Shown: one piece after another, positions 10,244 through 17,116 of the stretch
Position numbering within the stretch: the first letter of the stretch is position 1
Layout of the letters: each line of letters opens with the position of its first letter
Source of the DNA: an uncultured Spirochaetaceae bacterium
GTDB taxonomy: Bacteria > Spirochaetota > Spirochaetia > Treponematales > Treponemataceae
Direction of reading: 5' to 3'
Assembly: GCA_902773215.1 (NCBI GenBank)
Contig: CACYDQ010000217.1
Location: forward strand, 1-18,718
DNA length: 18,718 nt
The notes under the pieces: generated by a model
Database searches by the model: none
The model's input: only the letters and a program-made list of their open reading frames with translations
What the model was told of the DNA's origin: nothing
Translations under genes and position numbers: made by a program

Positions 10244-10279
10244 TCTTCTTATTATCGGCTGCTCCAGTTCCGTTTGTTA
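10244..10279 (-). promoter_or_regulatory. Predicted sigma-28 (FliA) promoter of the chemoreceptor gene
   Basis: The minus strand carries an exact GCCGATAA (10259-10252), the sigma-28 -10 consensus. It is preceded after 16 bases by TAAC (10279-10276), one mismatch from the TAAA -35 core; the usual spacing is 15. Transcription would start near 10244, leaving a leader of about 35 bases that includes the AGGAGG ribosome site at 10219-10224. Confidence 0.7.
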
Positions 10280-10326
10280 ATGAAGGGTGAAGCGCACGCC
10301 CGAATCTCACCGGGCATGGATTCATC

Positions 10327-11358
10327 TCACTGCCGGTACTTCCTGGCCAAGAGCATCCGCCCGACAAGGAGGCTCCACAAAGGGCGAATCCTGGCAAAAA
10401 GGAATGCAGACAGCTTCTCAGATATCGAGGAAGAGGAGGAGGACAAGCAGTCGCCGCAATATCTGGAAAAAGCTTCTTCTATTAGGGAAAGATACTTTTC
10501 CCGTTTGTCCTCATCGTCCTCAAAACGGTCTATGCGGTAATAGATGCTCTGTAGGTAGACCAAATGCTGCCCTATATACAGATCATAAAGGCGGCTGTAT
10601 CCCCGCTCCTTGTAAAAGTCTAGGACGACAGTGCCCGCCCCGATACAGCCATAGAGGTAAGGCGTCGGCTTGTTCCGGCAGGAAAGCCCCCCTCCTCTGT
10701 GCAGGTATCCGGGGAACTTGTGCAGAACGACTTGTGGTGCAAGCGGATAACAGATGGGGATAAAGAGACAGTCCTCGAAATATGACCAGGGAAGACTTTC
10801 CTTATATGGTAAGGTTAAGGCGAGAGTCCGCTCCACAAGCTCGCGTGTGTAAACCTTGCCCCAAGGACCGCCTATGTCGCCGTAAGCGCAATTGCCGGAC
10901 TTAAGAAGCTCATAAGCCGAAAGCCCGCTCATTCTCTCGCTTTGCAGAGGGCCAGCAGAAGCAGCGTTTAGCTCGGCACGCCTCCGCTCGACCTCATCCC
11001 CGTTCAGAACCTCCGCGCTGACTACGGACATATCCGCATCCCCCACGTCCGCCATCATAATCTCGTAAGCCCTGTTAGGAAGGATGTCGTCGTTGTCTAT
11101 AAAGCTGATGTACTCTCCTTGTGATATTATGAAACCATCATAGCGGGTGTTTGAGATTCCCTTATTCACATCGTGCCGGACAACGCGGACGCGGGAATCC
11201 TGGGCGGCAAAGGACTCGCATACCGCAGGGCTGGAATCTGTGGAGCAGTCATCGACAAGGATAAGCTCGAAGTCCCGGTAGCTCTGCGACAGTACCGACG
11301 CAATGCAAGCGGACAGGTATCTCTCGCTGTTGTAAACAGGTATTATTATACTCAGCAT
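10327..11358 (-). CDS. Family 2 glycosyltransferase
   Basis: 343 residues. The GT-A fold start is MLSIIIPVYNSERYL, with LVDDCSTDSS (about 34-43) binding the nucleotide and SFIDNDD (85-91) carrying the metal-binding acidic motif. NKGISNTRYDGF between them is the usual GN-G-S-ARN-G region in a variant form. The C-terminal half (from about 210) has no motif I recognise and lacks clear membrane helices, so the enzyme is probably cytosolic or peripheral at the membrane. Donor and acceptor sugars are unknown. It is monocistronic as far as seen, divergent from the Rsm22-like gene across 40 bases. The predicted leader is four bases and there is no Shine-Dalgarno. Confidence 0.85.
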   Translation of the reverse strand: MLSIIIPVYNSERYLSACIASVLSQSYRDFELILVDDCSTDSSPAVCESFAAQDSRVRVVRHDVNKGISNTRYDGFIISQGEYISFIDNDDILPNRAYEIMMADVGDADMSVVSAEVLNGDEVERRRAELNAASAGPLQSERMSGLSAYELLKSGNCAYGDIGGPWGKVYTRELVERTLALTLPYKESLPWSYFEDCLFIPICYPLAPQVVLHKFPGYLHRGGGLSCRNKPTPYLYGCIGAGTVVLDFYKERGYSRLYDLYIGQHLVYLQSIYYRIDRFEDDEDKREKYLSLIEEAFSRYCGDCLSSSSSSISEKLSAFLFARIRPLWSLLVGRMLLARKYRQ

Positions 11359-11361
11359 ATC

Positions 11362-11397
11362 TAGTTAAAGAATACAGCGTGTGCTATACTTTTTCAA
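11362..11397 (-). promoter_or_regulatory. Predicted promoter of the glycosyltransferase gene, nearly leaderless
   Basis: Minus strand: TTGAAA (11397-11392), a 17-base spacer and TATTCT (11374-11369), then ten bases to ATG 11358. Transcription should start near 11362. The -35 box falls inside the first bases transcribed from the opposite promoter. Confidence 0.6.
11362..11397 (+). promoter_or_regulatory. Predicted promoter of the Rsm22-like gene, leaderless
   Basis: TATACT (11385-11390) is followed by eight bases and ATG 11399, so transcription would start near 11397. The -35 match is weak (TAGTTA, 11362-11367, 17-base spacer). It occupies the same DNA as the opposite promoter. Confidence 0.5.
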
Positions 11398-11398
11398 T

Positions 11399-12634
11399 AT
11401 GAAAAGGACAGGCTTAAAGCGGCATATCAGGACACTCATCTATCTTGCTCCCGACAAAACACCTGGCTGGAAGAGGACAGCGGAATCCCTCCTCCGCCTG
11501 CAGCGGGGGCTTACGGGGGAACGGGATCTGGCAGGAAGGCAATATATGGAAGAAAAAGGCCTGCTCTCGGCATACCTGCTCTATTATTGGCCGGTTTCCT
11601 ACCAGCAGCTTTCGCATATCTTCCGGACGCTCAGCAGCCCGGCCTCAGAAGACTTCATAAAAACTATCACTGACAAAAAAGATGTCATCTCCATGCTGGA
11701 CATGGGATGCGGTCCGGGCCCGGCATCGGCGGCCGCATGCGATTTTCTCACAGGCACGCTCGGACTCAAAGAGGACTCCATCTCTGTCAGTCTTGCTGAC
11801 TATTCGGAAAAAGCCCTGTCCCTTGCCCGCACAGTTTTCTCGAGGGACTTTCCCGCAATATCCACAGCAATCTGCGCCTGCGACTTAGAGAAGAATTTCC
11901 TAAAACAGATAGCCTCACAGACAAAAAACAGGTTTTCCATCTTGATACTCTCGCACTCTCTGAACGAGCTCTGGAAGAAAGACGGAAAGAGAATCGAAAA
12001 ACGAGCATCCCTCATCGAAGACATCCTTGACAACTGCATGGAAGACGATTCGCTCATCATACTCTGCGAGCCCGCTCAAACTAAGAGCAGCAGGGAACTG
12101 ATAGCCGTCAGGGACAAGCTCCTCGCGGACAGGAAGGACCTGACCATCCTTTCTCCCTGCCTGCGCTCAGACTTCCCCTGCCCCGCTCTCCTGCAAGGAG
12201 AAGGAACGACCTGTCACTTCGAGGGAGAATGGGAGGCCGTTGAACCGGCAGGCTCGCTGGCAAAAGCAGCCGGCTTGGACAGGAACAGCGTCAAGATGGC
12301 GTATTTCGTGCTCAGAAAATCCGCCCGAGCCTGCAAAAACGAGGCGGAAGCAAGGGAAGACGAAGGCAATATTTCTAATAACAGCAGTTTCACCGCGCGG
12401 GCAGTCTCCGATGCAATGCTCAACAAGGCAGGGCGGACGCGGTTCGTCCTTTGCGACGGCGGAAGACGCTTCGGCCTGTCGGCAAAAAAAGGGGAAAAGG
12501 CCGCGGACGAATGCGGTTTCTGGAATCTCCGTCGGGGAGACCTTATCCGAGTGACAGGTGCAGAAGCCCGGGGAGAAGCGGACAGCCCGTCATTCGCCGT
12601 CAAGGAGGGGACTAAGCTGGAAATCCAGTCTTAG
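11399..12634 (+). CDS. Rsm22-like S-adenosylmethionine-dependent methyltransferase
   Basis: 411 residues from ATG 11399. The SAM-binding motif I is SMLDMGCGPGPASAAA (about 98-113), with an acidic loop at LADYSEKAL. A cysteine cluster, SPCLRSDFPCP then TTCHFEGEW (C254, C261, C272), matches the cysteine-rich segment of Rsm22/METTL17 proteins, which bind an iron-sulfur cluster. The C-terminal end (RTRFVLCDGGRRFGL then FWNLRRGDLIRV) looks like their terminal domain and supplies a possible fourth ligand, C352. Family members associate with the small ribosomal subunit; methylation of a particular rRNA base is not established for bacterial members as far as I know. A GTG at 11381 would add six residues but lies upstream of the predicted transcription start. 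Residues 310-340 are a poorly conserved, charged linker. Confidence 0.8.
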   Translation: MKRTGLKRHIRTLIYLAPDKTPGWKRTAESLLRLQRGLTGERDLAGRQYMEEKGLLSAYLLYYWPVSYQQLSHIFRTLSSPASEDFIKTITDKKDVISMLDMGCGPGPASAAACDFLTGTLGLKEDSISVSLADYSEKALSLARTVFSRDFPAISTAICACDLEKNFLKQIASQTKNRFSILILSHSLNELWKKDGKRIEKRASLIEDILDNCMEDDSLIILCEPAQTKSSRELIAVRDKLLADRKDLTILSPCLRSDFPCPALLQGEGTTCHFEGEWEAVEPAGSLAKAAGLDRNSVKMAYFVLRKSARACKNEAEAREDEGNISNNSSFTARAVSDAMLNKAGRTRFVLCDGGRRFGLSAKKGEKAADECGFWNLRRGDLIRVTGAEARGEADSPSFAVKEGTKLEIQS

Positions 12635-14430
12635 TCAGCTTCCTTCATATCGTTCTCCAAGGAAAGAATGGCATTCATATCGCCCGAGAGAATCTTGTCG
12701 CAGAGGTACTTGGGCATCGGCTTGCCTTTCAGGAAGCCCTGTACGTTGACCTTCTTCTCACCGAATCCCTTCAGGGTCTCGTACTGCTCGGCCGTCTCCA
12801 CGCCCTCGGCGACCGTGTCCAGCCCCATCTTGGCGACCATAGAGACGATGCTTTCGGTAATGTCGGTCTCCTTGTTGCCTTCCAGCGTTATGTCCTTGAT
12901 GAAAGACTTGTCTATCTTGAGCGTGCTGATGGGAAGGACACGCAGGTAGCGGATGGAGGAATACCCCGTCCCGAAGTCATCGAGCGAGATGCTTATCTCC
13001 ATATCCTTTATCTGGTTCAGCTTAGCGAGGATGTCATCAAAGTCGTCTATCAGGATGCCCTCGGTAATCTCCAGCTCCAGGTGCTTGGGATTTATCTTGG
13101 ACCAGACAACCTTGTCCCGGAGTTTCTTCATGAAGCCCTTGTCCTTGAACTGGAGGGGGGAAATATTGATGCTGAGGATGCCGTCGAAGCCCTTTTCACG
13201 CTCCCACTGGGCTAATGTCATGAGCGCCGTGTCGATTACCCAGTCCCCGATCGGGATGACCAGACGGGACTCCTCGGCAAGGGGGATAAACTTCTCCGGG
13301 CTGACCCAGCCCAGCTCACTGTCATGCCAGCGGATCAGAGCCTCAAAACCGCGCAGCTTGCCCGTCGAAACCTCGAACTGGGGCTGGTAGTAGAGCTGGA
13401 AGAGCCTCTTTTTGAGAGCCTCAGACAACTTGCTCTCCATGTCTATCCTGTGCAGAAAGACTTCCTTTATCTGCCGTTCGAAGTGACATATCTTGTTCCG
13501 CCCGTGCTTCTTCGCGTCGCTCAGGGCCAAATCGGTATACTTGAGCAGCTCCTCGTCCGTCTGCGCATCGTCGGGATAAATCGCAAGGCCGCCGGACAAG
13601 CCCACGCCCATGTCGTTCATCCGCCTGCGCAGGTCATTACCGATGTTTTCAAGCGGCTGGGCAGACTTGAGATGCCTCATCAGGATGAAAAACTCATCGC
13701 TGGAGAAACGGAAGCAGGAAATAGATGAAGTTTCAAGCGAGTGCAGGAAGCTGGAGAACTTTATGATAAGCTCGTCCCCCACGGTATGCCCCTGAGAATC
13801 ATTTATGTGCTTGAGGTTGTCCAGATCCACGAGCAGGAGACCGAATTTGCCTCCGCTCGCCCTCGCCTCCTCGACTGCCGATGACAGGGCAGTGCTGAGG
13901 CTGGCCCGGTTGTGCAACGTAGTCAGGGAATCGTAATAGACGGAATAGCGCAGCTGCTCATTCAGGACCTTCACGCTGTCCAGCTTGGACTGCAAGCTGG
14001 CACGGCTTATACTCAGCTCCTCCGTCAAGGCAGCAAGACGCTCGTTCTGCCTCCTGAGCTGCATCTCGGTCTCGGTCCCCTTGCTCACGTCAGTGAGCAT
14101 CAGCGTCACGCAGCCATCGTCAATCGGAGTCACGACCATCTTGAGGTGGCACTTGGTTATGAAAGAATAGAAAGTCCGCTCGAGAATCCGGTTGTCATAG
14201 ACACAGGTCTTGAACAGCTGCATCCAGTCTATGTCGCCGTTCATCTTATCCTGCATCTGGGAGAGCATGATGTGGGGCTTAAAGGCGTTCCCCGTGATGT
14301 AAGCGAAGCTGTTGTTCTGATACTCCAGCCTTACGTCGACAATCTCCTTCTTGTCATCATAAACAGGGCCAGCGACCACCACCGCCTGCGGCAATGTGTC
14401 GAATATCTTCTTAAAGGCAGTAGTTTCCAT
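12631..14430 (-). CDS. PAS-GGDEF-EAL protein, predicted c-di-GMP phosphodiesterase with degenerate GGDEF
   Basis: 599 residues. A PAS-like N-terminus (about 1-115) is followed by a short coiled coil (about 120-165), then a GGDEF domain opening YDSLTTLHNRASL (166-178) and containing VDLDNLKHIN. The catalytic motif is SSDEF at 243-247 in place of GGDEF, so cyclase activity is doubtful. The EAL domain (about 335-590) looks intact: FEALIRW (362-368), LSINISPLQF, LELEITEG, DDFGTGYSS, KIDKSFI, TVAEGVETAEQ and VQGFLKGKPMP, which hold the expected metal ligands and general base. No membrane segments are seen, so it senses a cytosolic signal through PAS. GGAGG (14442-14446) precedes ATG 14430 by 11 bases. 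The stop codon overlaps that of the convergent Rsm22-like gene. Confidence 0.9.
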   Translation of the reverse strand: METTAFKKIFDTLPQAVVVAGPVYDDKKEIVDVRLEYQNNSFAYITGNAFKPHIMLSQMQDKMNGDIDWMQLFKTCVYDNRILERTFYSFITKCHLKMVVTPIDDGCVTLMLTDVSKGTETEMQLRRQNERLAALTEELSISRASLQSKLDSVKVLNEQLRYSVYYDSLTTLHNRASLSTALSSAVEEARASGGKFGLLLVDLDNLKHINDSQGHTVGDELIIKFSSFLHSLETSSISCFRFSSDEFFILMRHLKSAQPLENIGNDLRRRMNDMGVGLSGGLAIYPDDAQTDEELLKYTDLALSDAKKHGRNKICHFERQIKEVFLHRIDMESKLSEALKKRLFQLYYQPQFEVSTGKLRGFEALIRWHDSELGWVSPEKFIPLAEESRLVIPIGDWVIDTALMTLAQWEREKGFDGILSINISPLQFKDKGFMKKLRDKVVWSKINPKHLELEITEGILIDDFDDILAKLNQIKDMEISISLDDFGTGYSSIRYLRVLPISTLKIDKSFIKDITLEGNKETDITESIVSMVAKMGLDTVAEGVETAEQYETLKGFGEKKVNVQGFLKGKPMPKYLCDKILSGDMNAILSLENDMKEAD

Positions 14431-14441
14431 AAACGCAAAGT

Positions 14442-14466
14442 CCTCCGGCCAGCGAACCTAAGTATA
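14442..14466 (-). promoter_or_regulatory. Shine-Dalgarno and likely -10 box of the GGDEF-EAL gene
   Basis: Minus strand: TATACT (14466-14461) upstream of GGAGG (14446-14442), 11 bases before ATG 14430. No good -35 is found at 17 bases, so the promoter call is tentative; the ribosome site is clear. Confidence 0.45.
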
Positions 14467-14547
14467 TTCTTCAATCTTACACCATATTCCCTTTTTCATC
14501 AAGAAAGACTTTTCGTCATTTTTTTGCAGAAAAACTTTGTCTCACTA

Positions 14548-14583
14548 TTGACACTCTTCGTCATTTTCTATAGAATACATTTC
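14548..14583 (+). promoter_or_regulatory. Promoter of the tRNA-Asn gene
   Basis: A perfect TTGACA (14548-14553), a 17-base spacer and TAGAAT (14571-14576). Transcription should begin near 14583, about 15 bases before the mature tRNA 5' end. Confidence 0.8.
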
Positions 14584-14597
14584 ATCAACACCAACTT

Positions 14598-14670
14598 GCT
14601 CCCTTAGCTCAGTTGGTAGAGCAACGGACTGTTAATCCGTCTGTCGCAAGTTCAATCCTTGCAGGGGGCG
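14598..14670 (+). tRNA. tRNA-Asn (anticodon GTT)
   Basis: A full cloverleaf in 73 bases: acceptor GCTCCCT with AGGGGGC, D-stem GCTC/GAGC, anticodon stem ACGGA/TCCGT around CTGTTAA (anticodon GTT), and T-stem GCAAG/CTTGC around TTCAATC. The discriminator base is G, as expected for tRNA-Asn. The 3' CCA is not encoded (CTC follows). A strong promoter lies upstream, and a hairpin terminator starts five bases downstream. Confidence 0.97.
14653..14670 (+). repeat. Direct repeat copy 1: 3' part of tRNA-Asn (T-loop to discriminator)
   Basis: These 18 bases of the tRNA 3' end recur exactly at 14855-14872. This is the segment of tRNA genes that site-specific integrases usually duplicate as attachment cores. 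Confidence 0.85.
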
Positions 14671-14674
14671 CTCC

Positions 14675-14706
14675 AAGTCCCATCCTATCGGATGGGACTT
14701 TTTTTT
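14675..14706 (+). terminator. Rho-independent terminator of tRNA-Asn
   Basis: An 11-base perfect stem AAGTCCCATCC (14675-14685) with its complement (14690-14700) around a TATC loop, followed by a T run to 14706. Confidence 0.93.
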
Positions 14707-14738
14707 GCGGCACAACTCACATCAGTAACATACAGGAA

Positions 14739-14864
14739 GCAAGGATTGAAGCGGAATGAGCGCGCGGCAAGGCCGCGAAAAGGCGCCACGGATGGCGCCG
14801 TCAGCGAATGAAGCCGTCCCGGAGAGGACGGACAGGAAGTCCGGACACGGAGGGCAATCCTTGC
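14739..14864. repeat. Multi-hairpin element closed by a 10-base stem
   Basis: GCAAGGATTG (14739-14748) is the exact reverse complement of CAATCCTTGC (14855-14864). Between them are consecutive hairpins: CGCGGC/GCCGCG (14763-14777), GGCGCCA/TGGCGCC (14782-14799), CCGTCC/GGACGG (14814-14831) and a weak TCCG/CGGA (14840-14851). The whole can fold as a multi-branched junction, in DNA or RNA. It may be a dispersed palindromic repeat or a structured RNA; there is no coding evidence. Confidence 0.6.
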
Positions 14865-14872
14865 AGGGGGCG
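14855..14872 (+). repeat. Direct repeat copy 2: displaced 3' end of tRNA-Asn
   Basis: Identical over 18 bases to 14653-14670, 202 bp downstream. The similarity continues at a lower level through the following terminator and into the next 20 or so bases (TCACATCA in both). No tRNA body precedes this copy. Confidence 0.85.
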
Positions 14873-14877
14873 TTCCG

Positions 14878-14909
14878 AGTTCCATCCTATCGGGTGGAAC
14901 TTTTTTTTT
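14878..14909 (+). terminator. Second copy of the tRNA-Asn terminator, with compensatory changes
   Basis: Stem AGTTCCATCC (14878-14887) with GGGTGGAACT (14892-14901), TATC loop, then nine T. Compared with the first copy, a C-G pair has become T-A and an A-T pair has become G-T, so pairing is kept. This suggests selection as a functional terminator. Confidence 0.8.
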
Positions 14910-14956
14910 GCACTAAAGTTCACATCACCACAGTTCCTGCACTTGTCATGGCAATG

Positions 14957-14981
14957 AAAAAGGCGCCACGAATGGCGCCTT
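14957..14981 (-). terminator. Rho-independent terminator of the hisD-def-fmt-PASTA cluster
   Basis: On the minus strand, AAGGCGCCA (14981-14973) pairs with TGGCGCCTT (14968-14960) around a TTCG loop and runs into five T (14961-14957). It lies 27 bases beyond the PASTA stop codon. A near copy of the hairpin is found at 14782-14799. Confidence 0.88.
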
Positions 14982-15007
14982 CAACAACTCCGGACAGATG
15001 AGACCGC

Positions 15008-16069
15008 TCAGTTCACGACTGCCGACCAGACCTCCCTGTCCAGCGCGTAAAGGGTGAGCGTGCTGCCCTTGGAGACGGAATAGGGAATGCTGACCATACC
15101 CCCGTCATGCTGGAAGGAGACCAACGTGGAAGTCTTTCCTTCCGGGCTGCTCGACTTGATGGTCATCGGTACGGGATAGGGATACTCGCTGATGCTCGCC
15201 TTCATGATTCCGCTCAAGGTCTCGTCGCCCTCTTTGGCGGGGGCAAAGGCAAAGTCAGCCTTGACGTGGCTCCACATGCCCACGCTCTGCCCCGCCCCGT
15301 CCTGGCTCGTCACGGTTCCCGCTTTCTCAGACGAGAATGCCTCGTGGCTCGTAAAGTCGAATATCACTTTTGCTGATGCCACCGCCTTGAGAGCCTCCGA
15401 CACCTTCATTCCCGACAAATCCGGCACCTCCGCCGTCTCCACTTCCGTTCCTTTGCTGACGATGAGCTGCAGCTTGGTCCTGTCCGTTATGGGAAGTCCC
15501 GCCATGGGGTTCTGGGCGAGGATAGTCCCGGCAGGGCTGCTGCTCTTTTTGTAAACCGGCTCCGCAACGGTCACGAGCGAGCTTTCCGCCCCGTAAAGCT
15601 CTTTCAGCCGGGGCAGCACGTCGTCTATCTTCTTGCCTACAAGGTCCTCTACTCCGCTGCCCTCCAGACCACGGCTGACAGTCAGCGTGACCCTCCGGTA
15701 TGCCTTGACAATTGCACCGGGCGCGGGATCCTGCTCCAGTATCGTCAGTGCGTCGCCCTCATTGTCCGAGTAGCGGAGCTGAATCTTGGGGTACAGCTCC
15801 TTCTGCTGCATCTCAAGCAGGGCGGTCGTCAGGCTCTTTCCGACGACATCCGGCACCATGACCCTCTCCGCGCCCTGCAAGCTGGCAAGGAAAACCCCGA
15901 CGCAGGCGATGACCGTGACGATGAGGGTCAGTATCATCGTAAAGAAGAGGGGCGCCCCCCCGTACGCGAGGCCGTCCACCTGCCGCTTAGCGCCGGCCTG
16001 TATCTTCCAGCCCAGACCGGGCTTGCCCGTGCTCGTGTCCGCCGTTCCCGCTATATCCTTTTCGTCCAT
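15008..16069 (-). CDS. Membrane-anchored PASTA-domain protein without a kinase domain
   Basis: 353 residues. A 38-residue cytoplasmic tail is followed by one transmembrane helix (about 40-64, LFFTMILTLIVTVIACVGVF), then PASTA repeats at about 69-134 (VPDVVGKSLTTAL to VTLTVSRG), 135-207 (ending LIVSKG) and 210-278 (VPDLSGMKVSEAL). The final 70 residues are unlike PASTA. PASTA domains sense muropeptides or help bind peptidoglycan, usually on Ser/Thr kinases or penicillin-binding proteins; here neither catalytic domain is present, so it is probably an accessory cell-wall protein. AGAGG lies eight bases before ATG 16069. It follows fmt by 30 bases and ends the operon at the 14957-14981 terminator. 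Confidence 0.85.
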   Translation of the reverse strand: MDEKDIAGTADTSTGKPGLGWKIQAGAKRQVDGLAYGGAPLFFTMILTLIVTVIACVGVFLASLQGAERVMVPDVVGKSLTTALLEMQQKELYPKIQLRYSDNEGDALTILEQDPAPGAIVKAYRRVTLTVSRGLEGSGVEDLVGKKIDDVLPRLKELYGAESSLVTVAEPVYKKSSSPAGTILAQNPMAGLPITDRTKLQLIVSKGTEVETAEVPDLSGMKVSEALKAVASAKVIFDFTSHEAFSSEKAGTVTSQDGAGQSVGMWSHVKADFAFAPAKEGDETLSGIMKASISEYPYPVPMTIKSSSPEGKTSTLVSFQHDGGMVSIPYSVSKGSTLTLYALDREVWSAVVN

Positions 16070-16099
16070 GATAACAACCTCTTTCTTCTATAATATGTG

Positions 16100-17113
16100 C
16101 TATTCCAAAACGGAGCCGATGAAGTTCCTCGCCCCGTTCATGAAGGACTTGTAGTCCATCGCCTTCTTTGCCTGCCATTGCAGCTCGGTGACGAGCAGGA
16201 CCCCGTCGCCGGTCTGCACCAGTATCCCCCTCTGCTTGGAATAGGACAGGACCGTTCCCGGGACGGCCCCGGTGTTCTGCGTGATTGACGTATCCTGCGA
16301 GGCGACCTTGCTCGCAGCCGCCGCCTTCAGAATCCTCAGCTGCATCCCGCAAGAGCTCGTATAGCAGCCCGGCCAGGGGGTGTATGCCCGGATCTGCGCG
16401 TCTATCTGCAACGCGCTGTCGCTCCAGTTTATGCGGCCGTCCTCTTTCTTTATCGTCGAACAGTAGCTCGGCGTTCCTTCCTGCGGCTTGGACGGGGGCA
16501 GCACCCCCTCCTTGGCAACGTGGCGGAGCAGGGTCGTAATGGCGATTCCCCCGAAGAGGGCCGCCTTGCCCAGGAGCAGCTCCGCCGTCTCCGTTCCGGT
16601 CAGACCCATCCGCTCCTCGTAGAGCACGTCCCCCTCATCGATTCCGAGCACCATTTTCTGCAGGGAAAAACCCGTCTCCGTGTCCTGGTTCAGTATTGCA
16701 GCGGGAACAGGGGTTGCTCCCCGGTACTTGGGCAGGAGGGAGGGGTGCAGGTTGACCACCCCGTACTTGAACATGGAGAGGAACTTGGGGCCGAGTATAT
16801 GCCCGTAGGCAAAGCAGACGAAGATGTCCGGCTGTATGGCGGAAATCTCGTTGCGGGCCTCCTCCTTGAGGTGCTCCGGTGTCAGGATTTTTATGTCGTC
16901 GCCACGCGCCCTGTTCCAGATTTCGGCGTACTGGGCGACCTCTGTGGGAATCAGTTCCTTGTGCCGCCCCTTCGCGGAGGGCGGGTTGGTCAGCACGGCG
17001 ACAATCTTGTATGCCTCCGACGGAACGGAAGAAGACATCGCGCTGTCCTTGAGAATAAGCTCCAGTGTCTTTGCGGACGCGGCCGGACTGCCGCCGTACA
17101 GCACCCTGAGCAT
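16100..17113 (-). CDS. fmt: Methionyl-tRNA formyltransferase
   Basis: 337 residues, slightly longer than usual. It transfers a formyl group from 10-formyl-tetrahydrofolate to initiator Met-tRNA in the cytosol. The motif VNLHPSLLPKYRGATPVPAA carries N121 and H123 (the catalytic Asn and His of the family). D159 in GIDEGDVL is the catalytic Asp. FAYGHILG (about 101-108) is the preceding folate-site strand. The C-terminal tRNA-binding domain has the expected INWSDSALQIDAQIRAYTPWPG. The start codon lies three bases after the def stop, so the pair is translationally coupled. Confidence 0.95.
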   Translation of the reverse strand: MLRVLYGGSPAASAKTLELILKDSAMSSSVPSEAYKIVAVLTNPPSAKGRHKELIPTEVAQYAEIWNRARGDDIKILTPEHLKEEARNEISAIQPDIFVCFAYGHILGPKFLSMFKYGVVNLHPSLLPKYRGATPVPAAILNQDTETGFSLQKMVLGIDEGDVLYEERMGLTGTETAELLLGKAALFGGIAITTLLRHVAKEGVLPPSKPQEGTPSYCSTIKKEDGRINWSDSALQIDAQIRAYTPWPGCYTSSCGMQLRILKAAAASKVASQDTSITQNTGAVPGTVLSYSKQRGILVQTGDGVLLVTELQWQAKKAMDYKSFMNGARNFIGSVLE

Positions 17114-17116
17114 CTG

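Larger units (their letters stand above)
14707..15007. other. Non-coding region holding a duplicated tRNA end and structured repeats
   Basis: Between the tRNA terminator and the PASTA gene I find no credible coding region. The region contains a multi-hairpin element (14739-14864), an exact 18-base copy of the tRNA 3' end (14855-14872) with a second terminator (14878-14909), and the terminator of the opposing PASTA operon (14957-14981). An open frame at 14756-15001 (plus) runs through the hairpins, has no ribosome site and is judged fortuitous. Confidence 0.75.

Noticed and set aside
10298..10315. GCCCG/CGGGC hairpin after the glycosyltransferase as terminator
   Set aside because: Only five pairs with an eight-base loop and no T run on the minus strand.
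14756..15001. 81-codon open frame over the tRNA-downstream repeats
   Set aside because: It runs through several hairpins and two terminators and has no ribosome site; its internal peptide repeat only reflects the DNA hairpin repeat.
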